Source: Diphasiastrum complanatum (taxonomy: Eukaryota; Streptophyta; Lycopodiopsida; Lycopodiales; Lycopodiaceae). From it: DNA of 64,000 nt. The position numbers were made by a program, and so were the translations under genes. Location: NCBI GenBank assembly GCA_029204225.1, contig CM055092.1, forward strand, positions 100,186,200 to 100,250,199, written 5' to 3'. The notes below the pieces were generated by a model. It did not search any database. It saw only the letters and a program-made list of their open reading frames with translations, and had not been told where the DNA came from. Positions within the stretch are counted from its first letter, which is position 1. The number at the start of each line of letters is the position of its first letter. Positions 47,301 to 61,540 of the stretch are shown here, one piece after another.

Positions 47301-50300
47301 AAATCCCCATGTTCATGCTGCTTCATTTGTTTTTTAGTATTGCTTCCACTTTTGCTATGCATATTTATGGATGCTTTATGCTATCTTCTACTTTGTTATT
47401 ATAGGAATGTGCATCAGATTTTGATGTAAGTGGAGTGACTGTAATCGATATGTTTAAGATATCCACATGATAGAAAAGGAGAAACTACCATTTCATTCTA
47501 CTTCCATTGCTTGATTTAGAAAGTAGGGTGGGTTTTGAAGAAAGCTGTGAAAAGGCACTACAATCCCATGAATCTATAATAGAAGAGCATAATGAAGGAA
47601 GAAGTGGAGGGGTCTAGAAGGTTCCGCCATGAATAAGAGGGGTAGTATAGATGCCCCAATTTGAGGCGGCTTCATTCCTTGTGTGAATTTTCTAGAATAA
47701 TGTTCTATGGTGAGAAAATGAGTAGTGAGCATAATCTAGACAAAAATGAAGTAATTCAAGCAAAAAGAGATGATATGTTTTAAGATGATTACTTTGGCAT
47801 AGAAGGAAAGGGAAAAGAAATACCATGTTTCTTAGAGATTTTCTCCATGTTCCACTTCAATTTCTCTTTAGGGGTAGGCTCCTAAGGGGAGCTGAGATAT
47901 TTAAAGGTAGGAGAGTGTGCAACAAGGCTAAAACTTGGCTCAAGGACCCATCTGGAGGCTCATCATGAGGGAGGAATAGGAGATCAAATTTATGAAAGGC
48001 TACTTTAAAGAAAAGCCTGACCATTTTGGACCATAGTGACAAGTTGCTATAATATGATATATGTTTGGTTAAAGTGGACTTTGGAAAATAATTTGAACTT
48101 CAAAAGAAGTGGCTAATAAAACATTTTTGCCAACCATATTAGGGAGCATACCAAATCAACAAAAGGCTAAAAAATCTCATGTATTATTTTGGATTCAATG
48201 AAGTGTTGCTCAAACACTTTAGCATTATATATCATGGTTCCTTAACATAGGGAATGTGCTAGATCTAGGTTGGTTGAACAAGAACATCCTATTCTTATCG
48301 ATTGGAGTACAAAAAAAGTGACATTGATTTCAAAAGGATAAAATTGATCCTCAACCAGGAGGATAGATTCTAAAATCATATCCTAGTGGCAATTTATTTT
48401 GCAAGGAAGTCTACAAGGTATGTAAAAGACAAGATTTGAAACAACAAACTTACAATGACCATTTTGGAAAAAAATTTCAACATCAACAAAGATTGAAGTC
48501 ATGAGTTTCTTCAAATAACCATATTGGGAAACATCTAGTATTCATTATTCACTTTTAGTGTACTCTAGAAATAATGTATCTTTAGACACTCAAAGATCAA
48601 AGTAGTGCACCTTTAAAAAAAAACAGCATTTAGTGTCACTTTCTTGCCACTATGAAATGGTATTAGGATTTTTTAAGACATTGGTATGAATGACATGGCT
48701 AGTTGTGAGTATTATGCCTATGAATTCATTTCTTTCAAAGGTCTTAGTCACTTCCCTAGGTAGTCACTTAGCAAGAAAAGCCTTAAGCCAAATATTTGAT
48801 TTACTTGGAAAAAAGTAGTAGATTCGACTTTTAAGTTGTACCCTAACGCACAAACCACGCTTGTATAAAAACATAATAAGACTCCAAAATATTGATGTAA
48901 CAATGTGTGTCATCCAAATATTTCAAACATTTCAAATGAAAATAAAGTTGTTTAACAATTGTAACTAATCTTGACACACATGTTTATGTGTATGCTTAGA
49001 CAAGTTAGAATCTCTAGCTAGGGGCTACCACTTTTTTGGCTTGAAGAAGCTTATCCTCAATAAAAAAAGTCACAAAATTATTGAGCTAAGTTAGAGAATG
49101 TGATAAAATATGCAATTGTAAATATGAGTTTTAAATTAATAGAATAACAAGATACTAATGAATTGTATTGAGATGAATAGATCTCTTGGCATTGCAAGCC
49201 ATTCTCAAAAGTATCCAAATTCTATCTCTTTCCTTAGTGATTGATCTTTCATTATTGTAAATCTATGTGCATTACAAGGGCTAAAGAATACAGTAGCAAG
49301 GAAAATTCTAAACCATGAAAATGAGACGATAAAATTCACAATCTCATTAAAAAAATTAAAAAAATTACTTGTCCTTGATCCCAAGGCCCAATGTCCCAAT
49401 CATTGATGGTTTTTAGCAAAGAGTTGAATATCGTGGGTCCTTATGTCACTTTTCAAATTTCTAAATTTTCTTTTGGAGCATGAACCCACCTTTTGGCATC
49501 TTAGATATTTATTAACTCTCATTATGAACTATCTACAATGCCAGATCCACAAACATGTGGTATTCAATGCCCATGGACACCTGGTATTCAATACCTACAA
49601 ACACGTTGAGAGATTGAGAGAGAGAGAGAGAGAGAGAAAGGGGGGGGGGGGGGTTTGTTATCGGTTAAAGTGATTCTTTTCTATTCCTCCCTCTAATGCC
49701 CAAAGGTTAAAGCAATCCTTCTCAAAGCATTAGGCTGTAAGATCACTCAGTGTAAATTAACTTCATTCCTCTTTAAATTTTTGATGAGGCATAATTGTAT
49801 ATTGACTTGAAGACCTCTCTCTCATTCTAACACACACACACACAAAAGCAAACATTTATTCACAAATTATTGTAGTCTTAGTTGGGGATATCAAATATTT
49901 GCATCAAATTAAGTTAGTTATGTTTAAATTATGGGTGGCACAAGCCCATAATCAATCTTTTTAATTGGATATGGAACTTTGCTTACAATCGGTTATAAAA
50001 TTGAAACTAAATTCTTGTTGACCATTGGTGACAATGTAAGGCTAGAATTGGAGATGCAACTTGCACATTAGGTAAGGGTTTGGAGTGGAGACTCTCCCTC
50101 TATACTTCATGTAAATAGGGTAGCCCATTCATATTCATTATTGGAATAGAGAAAGTATTCCTTTCATTGCTCTTTTCATTTTTTGTATTGTGGAGGGATA
50201 GTAGGAGAGTTGTTGCTTCGTGAGTTAGTATTTTGATCCTTCTTATGTATGTGTATGGGCACATAACTAAAGGCTATTGGCATCTCATTTGAAGAGCTCT

Positions 50301-50499
50301 TGTGAAATGCTTGAATAGAACCTTAAAAGATCTTGGTGATGTAATGAAGCTATAGTGTCACATTTTGGCTCATTGCATTTCGTAGTTTTCAAGTAGAATC
50401 AACCTTGGTGCTTATGCTTCTTGTTGACAAATTTTAACATTTGATTGTAAGCCATTGGCAACAACTAATGAGGTGAGTAAGAAATTGTCATGTATTGAT
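47301..50499. other. AT-rich intergenic DNA, no gene seen
   Basis: Nothing supportable apart from an AG tract followed by a G tract at 49615-49653 and a short CA tract near 49830. Confidence 0.6.
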
Positions 50500-51024
50500 G
50501 ATAGTGATCCAATCATTGTTGGTCAATAAGTTGGAAGATTTGTTTATATTACCATGAAATGACCATATATTAAGTGCTATGTTTGAAGCTTGGTTAGCCA
50601 ATTCATGACAACACCAATAATAGATCATTGAAAGGCAGCTAAGAGAATTTGAGGGAACATCTAACTATGGTCTAGTTTATAGAAGATAAAATGGTTTGTT
50701 GAAAGTGTAGAGATATGTTGATGCTAACTTGGCAAGTAGTATTGACAATAAGAGATCAACGAAAAGTTATACCTTTAACATTGGAAATGGTTATTTATCT
50801 TGTTTTAGCACAAAAATAAGACATTGTGTCTCTTCTAACAAGAAGTAATAAGTATAAGGCACTAATTTCGGCAAGCCAAGAAGAAATATGACTAAGGTAG
50901 TTGCTCAACATTATAGGCATAACGCAAGCACAAAGCACAACCATTTTCATTGATAGTCAAGTTAGCGTACAACTAGCCAAGAATCCAGTCTTTCGTGCGA
51001 GAATGAAACACATGAAGCCTTTTT
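50500..51024 (+). mobile_element. Copia relic: RNase H region, heavily decayed
   Basis: Frame-shifted pieces of copia RNase H can be followed: VSQFMTTP with HWKAAKRI-like sequence near 50600, a DSDWAGD-like block near 50715, and IDSQVSVQLAKNPVFRARMKHM near 50955-51015. Stops occur in every frame. No LTR was identified. Confidence 0.65.
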
Positions 51025-53690
51025 CCTTGTCATGGCTGTACTGCTTTGACTATAGAATTGTGAACTACATTCTCTCAAAAAAGAAAAAAAACTAAAAGGC
51101 TTAGGAACAAATTTGGGGAAGACGATAGTATAAAAAGAGAGGGGGTTTATTTCAATTTATCACAAGAACAAGTCTTGTTTAGATGATTGATCTTCATCCT
51201 TTTAAGACATTTTCTTGAACTTCATTATGATTTTTTTAGTAAACTTGTGTAGTGCATTTCAATTAGTAAGTATTGCTTTTAATACACATGTGAGTTAAAG
51301 GTTTTTTATTATTTTTATGGCCGTATTACTATAAAGTTATCCTCATTCCTATATTAACATAATCTAATTGGTCTTGATTAAGAAGTTTAACTATAATCTT
51401 AATACCTCTCTAGTACCTTGCTGGGATCCAATTTTTTCTTGGTGTTATCAAGCACAAACTTTTCGTTACTCTTATGATTTTACACAAAAATGGATTTTCA
51501 AGGACCACAAACAATGACAAATGCAAGTTTATCTTACTCCCATGCTGTGTGATCCACTTCTTTGTACATTGATGTTCCATCCCATCATATTCATATGTAT
51601 AGACTCTTCAAATGCGACACAAAGATGTCAAAATCTTAAGATTCAAAGCAAGAAGGGTGAAGACCCAAATACAAACACACATTAGTTAAAATGATTAGCT
51701 AAGCATCTCACAAATGTGATGTTACTTGAAAGCTAAAAGTATTTCCAACTACTTTGAAAGAGATTTTCTAGTACTAATTTGGTCAACATTCACTAAATGA
51801 TTCCAAACATAAACACAATAGACCAATTTTTGAACATGTTGCAAATGTAGGCATGAGGATGCAAAGTGTTAAAAATTAGAGATTTTGATCACTATAAATC
51901 TCAAATAGCTTAATGCACTTAGATCTATGTCAATGAGGTTGCATAAGGATCAATTGGACTCAAATTTCCAATTACTATACAGTTTGTAGCTTTTAGGCAA
52001 GAGCCCACTTGATGCTTGATCTACTTGTCAAATTGAACTTAGATCAAGATGAAACTTTTGCAGCACATGATTGTGTGTAAGTACATTCAATCAACACTAA
52101 TATCCATCATAAATTATGCTTCAAAACATTGCATCAAAGCTATGAAGAGACAATTTACAAAATTGTTGAAAAACTCAAGTGCTTGGAAATTACTCATCCT
52201 CATCAAAATTTACATTGGAATGATCTACTTTATAGGTCTGTCAGGTCCGACCTGTTATTAGGGATTAGAGTAGCTAACTTAACCCTAAAACTACCCTATT
52301 CAAGCCTCAAATTATTGGCCTTGATCCATGGCATCACCTCCTCCACCTCTTTGTCAAAAACCATGAAACATCCCCTTTACAAGGTTTATGCAATCAATTC
52401 ACATTGGTAGCCACAAGTTATGGGTTGGTAAAGATGATCTTATTAATGTACTAATGACTGGAAATTTTTTTACAAGTGGTGCAAGTCGTTTGACTGAAAT
52501 CTAGCTAGTTTAGTTTTGGTAGCTTTCACACTGACATTACCAAATTGTATTTACAATTCTAGCAAAAGATCCTTCAAGACTAAAATTGATTCTCCAATCA
52601 TACAAAGAGAATGTATTCTTATATTTATAGAAATTCAAAGTAATACACAAAAAGGCTTCAAGAATCATTTTCGATAGACCACCAATCAAAATAGTTGAAA
52701 AATGGACTACATAGGACTACACCAAGGTATGATTATGATGTGCGACCAATCTCTTGAATGGACTGTATCTATCACCCAAAAAATTGAGAAAAAGAAAACT
52801 ATAAAATGTATCACTGACATCTTAATTAGCATGCTCTCAAATTTCATTTTATGTATCTTGGCCTTTTTCTTCTTCTGCTTCATTTGCTTTGGGTGTAGAG
52901 GACAAGAAATGAAGTTAAAAATCAGATATAAGGCTTCTCTCCAAGTTATTCACATTGTGCCAGCTACAATAACCCAACAAACATATGACACCAAGTACTA
53001 GTTTATACAAGTTAGGATGGTTTGCCAAAACTATCGACACTTTTGAACATGTGGACCATGAAGCAGAGAAACCACATTCATGGTACAAGCCACATAAGCT
53101 CCACCAAGATATCTGACACATTAGCTAAGTTCATGCTATACGACCACAATTGGAGTAACAAATTCAGCAACACCATAATGATATCAGTAACCACCATATC
53201 AGCAACGTGTTCCATTCATGCAAAGGGGAGCCTTCTCCCAGAGAGAGACCTTGGTGGCTTTGCAATTTCGATTGTACCCAATGGCACCATATAAAGTAGA
53301 ATATTATACTCGTTTCATGTGAATTGGGTTACAACCACAAAATAACAAATTCCTAGATTGTGGTTTTGAATACATGTTTGTTGATTGGTATGCAAGAATT
53401 GAGTGGTTGATTCTTGTGCTTTTGCAATTATATAGAATCTTTTGTGAGGAACAATACCTTCATTTGAAACGTCTCAATGAAGGAACAATACACAATAAGC
53501 TTAAATACAAAACTACAAATTCCCAAGTTCTAAATGATTTGTGCATGCAAACTTAATCACAGCCTTTTCTAGTATGTACTTTCAAATGCGTATTATAAAC
53601 ATTACGTAATGGATTGTTGGTGACTATTCTGCCCATTTTTCTCCTTAAAAAGCTAAATAGTCATCTGTTTTTAAAAAAAAAAAAATTGGG
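51025..53690. other. AT-rich intergenic DNA, no gene seen
   Basis: Open frames of 60-100 codons occur (for example 52129-52410 and 52702-53001), but none has a recognised motif or consistent exon structure. Confidence 0.5.
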
Positions 53691-53693
53691 CTA

Positions 53694-53893
53694 ATTCTGC
53701 CTGCGCGCCAGCGTCAGGCAGGCACAGGCAGAATCAAAATTAGACCAATCTGACGCTGCCACATGGCAGCGTTGAGGTCCAACAATCCGTTACACAATGG
53801 AATGGGCCGGGCACAGGCCATTCTGCCCGGTAAAGCTTTCCAGAATGTTTTTAGAATCGACATGTTGGAAGGCCTGTGCCCGCGGCCCATTCC
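53694..53893. repeat. Two GC-rich hairpins in AT-rich DNA
   Basis: The first, at 53694-53734, pairs ATTCTGCCTG with CAGGCAGAAT. The second has arms GGAATGGGCCGGGCACAGGCC (53799-53819) and its near reverse complement at 53871-53893, with a loop of about 50 bases. They may be the core of a small inverted-repeat element. Confidence 0.7.
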
Positions 53894-54687
53894 AAAATTT
53901 ATCTCCTACTCAAATCTCATAGAATAAGTTTCTTTCTGCAAGATCTTAGAAGCTCATAATAACTTCCAAAGCTTGTGCTACTATCAACTCATGTTGCATA
54001 AACGTACACAACCTTATTTAATCAACATCTAAGCTTCAAGTACACTGCCATGCATAACAATCAGGTGAATGTCAATAGGATCTGCAATACAAAGAAATTC
54101 CAACTCAAACAAACATAAGCTGTTGAGATTCAGCACAGGCAGTATAGGGTGCAGCTATCAATCAATTTGCAAACAAAATTTCACATGGAGGATTGGTATA
54201 CTGATTGCACAGCAGCAAGGATCTCATGGAGCTGAGGAACAAGTATCGAGTTTTCGGTTTTCATTGCAGTCAAGTGTGATACTTTGATCTTTGGCCAGCA
54301 AGACTCGCAGCAGCAGGTCCAAAACATGTACCATACATAAACCCAGATAATAATTTCAGCACAAGCTCTTAAGAAAACACACGAGGAAAAAACTCAACAA
54401 AGACAATCGTCTATCAAAGTTACATAATTATTGTTCCTTCCACAACAGGGACTGTTGCATTGATTCTCTAGCAACAGAAACAAACAGAAAACTTGTCCTT
54501 CTTAACCACTAGCTGAAAGCAATGAGGATCCAAGCATCAAAAGAAGTCTCAAAAGTATAACTATGGATCCAGTGAATAGGAATATGTGGTAAAGCTTGAA
54601 ACAAAGTCTTTGTGAGCAAATTACACTTTGATTGAATGATTGTGGAGCTTCTTGCTGTCTTCATCAAACAATTGATGTGAGCTCCAG

Positions 54688-57600
54688 CTATACTGATAGA
54701 TCAATGGGGTTAGTTTCCTCTAGGACTGAATCTGATACTTTTTGGGCACCAAATGAAGCTGAATCTCTCACCAACTGAGGATCGTGCTGTTGAATAACCA
54801 AAATTGAGGCCCTGACCTCTGCTCCTGGCGATGTGAGCACATCGCCAACAGGGCCCAATTCGGATGATTCTGTAGGCGATCTCACCATATTTACAATCAA
54901 AGGACTTGGGCGCCGAGCACGACCTACCAATATCAAATTAAACTTGTTCTTTTCTGCAACAGCTATAGCGGCTTCAAATGGATCATGAACTAGAATTTCC
55001 TCATAGGAAAAGGGCTCTGCTCTATCTCCAGGATTTTGCGTAGCTTTTATGGTAGCAAGGCACTCTTCATCCAGCTTTCTTTCTCTTTCAGAATCCAGTC
55101 CCAGAATTGCGAAGTGGAAGGTATCTGGATTGGTGGTCAGTCTTTGAGAGGAGTTATTCCGCGCATAACCTGATGCTATGGGCGCGCCATTCTCTGTTAC
55201 CTCGGGTGCATCTGGGTTATTTACAAAGCGTATGACTCTCAGTTTGATGCCTGGGTGTTCAGCCATCCGACAAGCAAGCACCAAAGCCTCTCGATCATCT
55301 GGGCCACCAAAAAAGAAGACACCGATATTATGATCCACAGTACTAGGAGCTAGCTGCACAAGTCCACCAAGACCTCGATCCACAAGAATGCCAACAGAAC
55401 AAGGGGCATGCTGTAGAACACGCTGGTTCACGGCCCGAAATCCAGGATTCATGGTCTCCAACACCCCATCAAAACGCTGGTATTTGTGATAAGGAAGAAT
55501 GATAATTGCTGCTCTTTTGTCTGCAGCAGTGTTGCATATGTCATCATGCATGTTGTCGAAGCCAGAAATGGCTGTCATGGGTCGCACCGTCACCTTACTG
55601 AGCTGCCCATATGCTTCAAAGGCAACCACAATGCTGTCTCTGTCAGCTCCCATGTTGCGATTCCAAAAGGGCCGGCCATCTCTTCTAGCTCGATGAACCA
55701 ACATAATTGCCGAAGACCTTTCAGAGAATTCCACTAGATGCAGAATATAGAGCCGCAGGGCTTGCTTTCTGGTTCCCCTTGTGGTTTCAACTAGGTTTAT
55801 AATGGGGCGTACGTTCTTCATACCATGTACACAGGTCAGAATTCGGAGTTCATCCGTAGGTTTGTGTGTGTCCAGTTTTCTACGAGTGTAGGGAACACGA
55901 TTTCTTGCCGGTTCGTAAATTGCCATGACAACAGGCGTGGTGATGAATGTTGTGAAGAGAGCCATGATAACCATGATGGCAAAGGTCTCGTCGTTAAGCA
56001 CCTGCACGTCATAATCAGCACTTTTTCAGCCTTTTATGCTTTTCCCACACAAGTTTTCGGGCTACCAAGAAAGAATGTGACATAATTCCTCGACCAGAAA
56101 AGCTTGACAGATTTCAAGTAAACAAAGCGGAGATTTTTTGAAGTCACACCATAAGCTCCACAAGCCCTTCCCTGTGCTGTAAAATAAAGATGTCTATAGA
56201 AGGAAGTACAAAACTGTTTCCTATTTTCATTGGAAGAAGAAAAAACTCACTGATTCTTGAAGGTCACTATTTGTTATGTCTAGTTGCATAAGATCACTCC
56301 AATTGATAACCAAGAATTGACTCGACATAACACAATTTCTAGCACCACTCGGTACCAGACTGACAGCCCAAGTGGTGCTAGATCGAACATAGAAACATTC
56401 AAGGTCTGAAAAAGAGTTGCATACCTTTCTTTCCTTGCCAATGTTCAAAACGATCAACTCCACCAAACCTTTCGTATTCATGAGAAATCCCAACGTCCAA
56501 GCTTTTCTGGCTGGCAGACCCTGTGACCTACTAGCGAAAAAAGTACCCAGGATTTTCCCAAAACAAGCTGTTGCAATGACTAACACAAGAAGCCCGCCAG
56601 ACCTGGCCCCATGAATGGCCCCTACATTTGTTTTCAAGCCACTTGATGCGAAATACAAAGGAAGCATCAATATGGTGACAAAGTCTTCAAGTTTCTCAAT
56701 GAGGATCCCTGCAAATGGTCCATCTTTTGGTATTATCAAGCCAAAAACAAATGCTCCAAAGATTCCGTGTATGCCTATCGAATCTGTTACGAATCCTGCA
56801 ACTAAAACTCCAGCAAGAGTGATGCAAACATAAATTTCTTTTATTGGTTCGTTGTCAGGTGAACGATTAGCGATTCGTGTCATGATTGGCTTCGTGACCA
56901 AGAACATAAACACAACATAAGCAAGACCACATAGGAGCACATATGCAGCTATTGCAGGACTTTTGTTTGTGCCTGAAAGGGCTACAGCAAGAGCGAGCAG
57001 GATCCAAGCCACTACATCATTAACTGCAGCTGCTGACATTGCTGTTTGGCCTACGTCAGTAGTTAGAAGCTTGCGTTCTGCCAAAATACGTGCAAGCACA
57101 GGAAAAGCAGTGATTGACATCGCAACTCCCATGAAGACCAAAAATGGGGCAAATTTTACGCCTTTGGATATGGTGTTGCGAAGAACAAACGAAACTCCTA
57201 TTCCCGCGACAAAGGGCACAGAGATGCCAGCACCTGCAATTACCAAAGCATCCTTACCAGTCTTGCGGAGTGCTTTAAGGTCAAGCTCAAGTCCCACCAG
57301 AAATAAGAAGAACAGCAGGCCCATATTTGCAAATGTATCAAGAACTGTCAGACTTTGCGGAGGAAAGATCTTGCTCAAGTATGCATGATCGCGCCCCAAA
57401 GCAGAAGGTCCAAGGATTATCCCTCCCTACAACCACAATACCATGAGTTAAACAAACTCCACTCCATGGCGGCATATCAAAGAACCGGAGCAGGCAGTTA
57501 AAAATACTACCGCTACAATAACTAACCAAATAGCTTGCAAAATAAACTGATGCACTTAATCAAACTTTGAGTTCTTAACTCGATCACAATCGCGATCTTG

Positions 57601-58412
57601 ACGTGAGCAGAGGGGTTAGTCTGCTTGTGAAAAGCAAATACTCTAGGACTTGTTCACTTCTAGTATGACGATGCCTGCTCAGCGGTTTTATGCTATGGAG
57701 AGGAACGCGAAAACGAACACGCATTGTAGGAAAACAATTACAACTCCTGCTATTATTCTTAGAACAAAGGTTATCGGGATAAATTCACGTATCTCCACAA
57801 CAGCATCTTATACTTGTTCCGAAAGATCTCGAGTCTTGACTACGTACAAAACTGTGATTCCTGGTCATTCAATACTTCAAATAACCCTATGACGGTGCCG
57901 CCATATCAATGGAAAATCTATTCATTTACTTAACATCTGAAGCAGATTTCGTATCGGCCATTTTGAATCAGTAAACCCGTTCTAGAGACACTAAAATTAA
58001 AGTCAGTGGATCTGTCTAAACAAGAACGAATATGTCAAGCATGTGTTTGTAATTCTTCTACAAATTTGCCAATCCTTTCAAGGATGCGATGGAGGCTGAC
58101 ACCATTGCATGTCAACTCCTAAACGCCGTGAGAACCGACGAATATGCAATACGAAGAAAATCAAATACATATTAAAGCCATTACAACAGCACTTACAATA
58201 ATCTCTGCGATGACTCGAGGTTGTCTGAGGGGCCTCAGAAAAAATGCCAAACTTCGTGTCAAAACTATGACAATCGCGATCTGAATCACAAGAAGAGGCA
58301 ATGCAAAATTGATGGGATTGTCACCCTGCCATGCCCCGTTCGATGTGGCTTTCATGGGGTGGATGCAGGTGGCGTTCAGGGCCACGGGGGGAGCAGCAGC
58401 AGCAGGTGCCAT
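54688..58412 (-). CDS. CHX: Cation/H+ antiporter of the CHX family (CHX18/19-like), CPA2
   Basis: A membrane antiporter exchanging monovalent cations (mainly K+) for protons, in plants usually in endomembranes or plasma membrane. Three exons: 58412-58197, 57426-56425 and 56001-54688, all phase 0 with GTAAGT, GTATGC donors, giving about 843 residues, normal for the family. The start ([13 protein letters not shown]) precedes the CHX hallmarks [14 protein letters not shown] and [19 protein letters not shown]. About 12 membrane segments fill residues 35-430. The [11 protein letters not shown] block (Asn208, Asp209) holds the conserved Asp of the transport site. The C-terminal half (from about 440) is soluble, with two universal-stress-like halves as in other CHX proteins, ending in PIDLSV. 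No lesion is seen. Clade IV (CHX16-20) membership is inferred from these motifs. Confidence 0.95.
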
Positions 58413-59515
58413 TTTGTAGCAAAAACAAAACCCAACTGCTAAACTGATCTACAATTTCCAACTTTTCCTTCAAACCCACAAAAAATATCTTCCCAATTCA
58501 GCACCGATCTTCTTCAGATCTCACCCTTTTAATCATAATCAAACCACCACCATCGTCATCTTCTTCCTCTTTTTCTTCTTTCAATCAGGAAACGGTGTCC
58601 TTTAAAGCCGAGACTGCCTGGCTGCCTAGGCCTATATTTGACTTATAGCTTATCCAGCTTGGCTTATAGCTTATCTTATTGGGTACGATGACCAAATCCC
58701 CCTCTCACCACGCAATACCAAACAAATCCATATTCCCCAATCGTGCATTTCTTTTGTTCCTTTCTGCTGTTCTTTTTCCCTAACTTCATGCTCTTGAGTC
58801 CTCATCAAGTCCCCTTCCTCAATTCATGCTCTCCATAGCCATTATTAATGATCTTTGCACTTGGCAAAACCGCCAAAAGTTTATCCCAAGGTCGTCAGGC
58901 CGAGCCATAATTAAACAATCGTTGAATTTGGTACAAAAAGATTTGTCTCAAATGTAAAAGACGGCGAGAAAAACCTTCTCTTTTTATGGTTAATTTTTTG
59001 TTACAAGTCTTAATTATGCACTTTTATGGGTCCCATTGCCCAATCTCTCTTTTCAACTTCCTATGAAGACCCTTTTATGAACACAATGTTCTCGTGAAAA
59101 TTTCATACCATGCCAAGAAAGTAATGAGTGGTCACTATCAAATTTCATGACATGCAAAAAATGAAGGTGAGGTCAACTTTTTATAGAAAACTTTGTATTT
59201 CACGGATTTGGGCAAAATTATTATTTCTTGAGGAAACTCAAGCTTTTGCAAGATTTAATAGTCCTCAAGGACGTGCATGAATCTTCCAAGCAAATCTTTT
59301 AAGTTGGAGAGAGAGAGAGAGATGGAAATAGACATGTTGACTGCATTGTAACTAAATTTGTCTCGTCAATAGCCGTCAAACTATAGTGTCCATGAAGTTT
59401 TGAGCTATTAGTCATACTTTTCTCTAGTCATTATGAAGAACACCATCTTGTCAAGAGCCGCTAAATGATAATCTTCATGAAGTTTTGGGCTCATATCATC
59501 ATATGGCTCCGCTTA
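58413..59515. promoter_or_regulatory. CHX 5' UTR and upstream region, no element pinpointed
   Basis: The sequence upstream of the CHX start is pyrimidine-rich on the coding strand's complement (58540-58590, TCTTCTTCCTC runs), as in many plant leaders. I cannot place a TATA box or start site with confidence, and no other gene is seen. Confidence 0.3.
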
Positions 59516-59894
59516 TTTTCAGCACCCTGACGGGTGCTCTGGCACTTGTTAAGGTGCTCCAGTTTTTTTTTTGAAAAATTAGTTGCCTAGCTGCCAGTTG
59601 GGCAACCAATATTTACCCCATAAGGTTTTCTCTGAGATTATTCAAAGTGAATATATAACCAAACTTCTCCATTACCTTACATGTGTGTGTGTGTGCCCGG
59701 TGCCATTGCCTGTCCGACAGCCATTGTAGACCGCCCGGCACCAATTTGTGCTGTCCGGCGCCCATCTATGCTGCCCGGCGCCACTGCTCGCTGGCCGGTG
59801 TGCCCACATTCAAATTTTTTACGGGCACTGACAGCGTCGGCACCCGGTGGGCCAGCACCCTGATGCGTGCCAACACCCGTCAGTGTGCTGAAAA
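59516..59894. mobile_element. Small inverted-repeat element (MITE-like), TTTTCAGCAC ends
   Basis: The ends are inverted: TTTTCAGCACCCTGACGGGTG on the left and TTTTCAGCACACTGACGGGTG on the other strand at the right, continuing with GGCAC. It is 379 bp with a GC-rich core of repeated GCCCGGCGCC and GCCGG motifs and no gene. I could not find a convincing target duplication, so the family is open. Confidence 0.7.
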
Positions 59895-61540
59895 TATGTG
59901 GAACCATCATCATACTGAGGGCCATCTCACACTACACTTTCTGGCAAGTCCGAAATTTAAAATAGAGCTCTCCCATTGGTCCAGGGAGAAAAGATGGGCC
60001 TTCCACCCTTTCACACTAACAAGCACTTGCCACCATGTGGCAAATGACATGGCAGGGACCCACTGCCAAATAGGGGCAACTCAAAGCCATTTTGTGGGCC
60101 AGGCAATGTCCTCTAGCATGTTCAGTTGCCCCCAGCACGTTGGCCTGCATTTTGAAGTCTTCCCAACTCTTCATTGTTGATATTCCTTTCAATGAAATGT
60201 ATTTCAATTTTGACCTTTCCAGTTGAAAGGTGATTGGTTGAAAAAAACCCTTATAGCACACTTCAATCTTTTAACATAAAAATTTTTATACTTTCCTTTC
60301 AAACCACAACACCTTAATAAAATGGACCAATCATATGTCAAGGTTCAAATGGGCCAACACTTACCATTCAAATGTGAAATAGGAGTGGTCCAATGCCCCT
60401 CAACTCACTTGCCAAGATTCAAAAAATGGGTGGCAAGTGAAAGGCACTAGCAAAGGGACTTGCATGTAGTGAGAAAGCACCCTTAAGTTTTCCCATGTCA
60501 TTTTTTTAAGTTGAAACTTTGGCCCATAGAATAGAGACATCTTGGCCATCTTTCAGAATATAGAGCTTGAATTTTGCAAATTCCATGGAGATTGTCCATT
60601 GGAGGCTTTTGACAAAAATGATTTATTCATAGTGATGGGATGAAACATAGGTGGCTAGACAACTCCTAGCCTAAAGCTTCATTCAACTCTTCCACAAGTT
60701 TCAACTTATACAAGAGGGGGGGCCACAACATACACCTCAAGAGGTTTCAACTTGATACAAGAGGGGGACCACAAAGTTGAATTTGGTAAGTCAACTTAAG
60801 CCCCTAATTCCATAATAATAAAAGCACACAAGAATATCTTATTTAAGACACCAACTTGGCAACATTTAATTTAACAAGCTCATCTAAAAAATATCGAGCA
60901 CCTTTGCCGCGCATTTTAGAGAAAAAAAAAGAGTATTGTAATGGGAAAAAAATGTATTGCAAATTGACATGATTGAGACAAACATGTCTACTCAAACTCA
61001 ACTAGAAGAGACATATCATCTTTGAGAGAATCATTACAATACAATATTGCATCCATGACCCAGGCAAAAATAGATAAATTACACCCTGAGTAAAAGGCTA
61101 ATTCGGCAACTAAAACAAGAATAAGAATACACAATTGTCATATAACAAATGTGTATGAAGGACTGTATTTCCAGTTGCATGGGAGATCCCTACATCACCC
61201 TTTTATGGGGGATGGACCCATAGTGCATTTAAAGTTGTACTTTGAAATCCGTTGGGCCCATATGTACTTGTGTACTCTCAAAGAATCATACAAATTGTTG
61301 GAAAGTGACAAAAGGAGAAATGCTATATAACAATATTTTAGAAAGAAAACATTTTTGCGCCCTCACTCATGTCGTAGAGACATGTCAACTTTTGCAAATC
61401 ATCGCATTAGTCCTCTAAACCATCTTGATAGGTGTCGACCTGTCCACCAACTCTTGCAAAAAATAATTGAGCCTCTAGCCCTTGGTGTTGACATGTTGCA
61501 ATATGGAGGTTGCTCTTTGGAACTAGGAAGTTCATTGGGG
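59895..61540. other. No gene seen
   Basis: AT-rich DNA. A short direct repeat with GTTTCAACTT and ACAAGAGGGGG occurs at 60705 and 60747. Confidence 0.55.

Noticed and set aside
52049..53294. Several 60-99 codon frames considered as exons of a gene
   Set aside because: No recognised motif, no consistent splice borders, and amino-acid composition typical of AT-rich noncoding DNA.
56417..57388. Plus-strand open frames opposite the CHX exons
   Set aside because: Shadow frames of the well-supported antiporter gene on the minus strand.
59516..59894. Considered as a member of the CATAG hAT group
   Set aside because: No CATAG or CTTAG start and no 8-bp duplication in any border placement tried.
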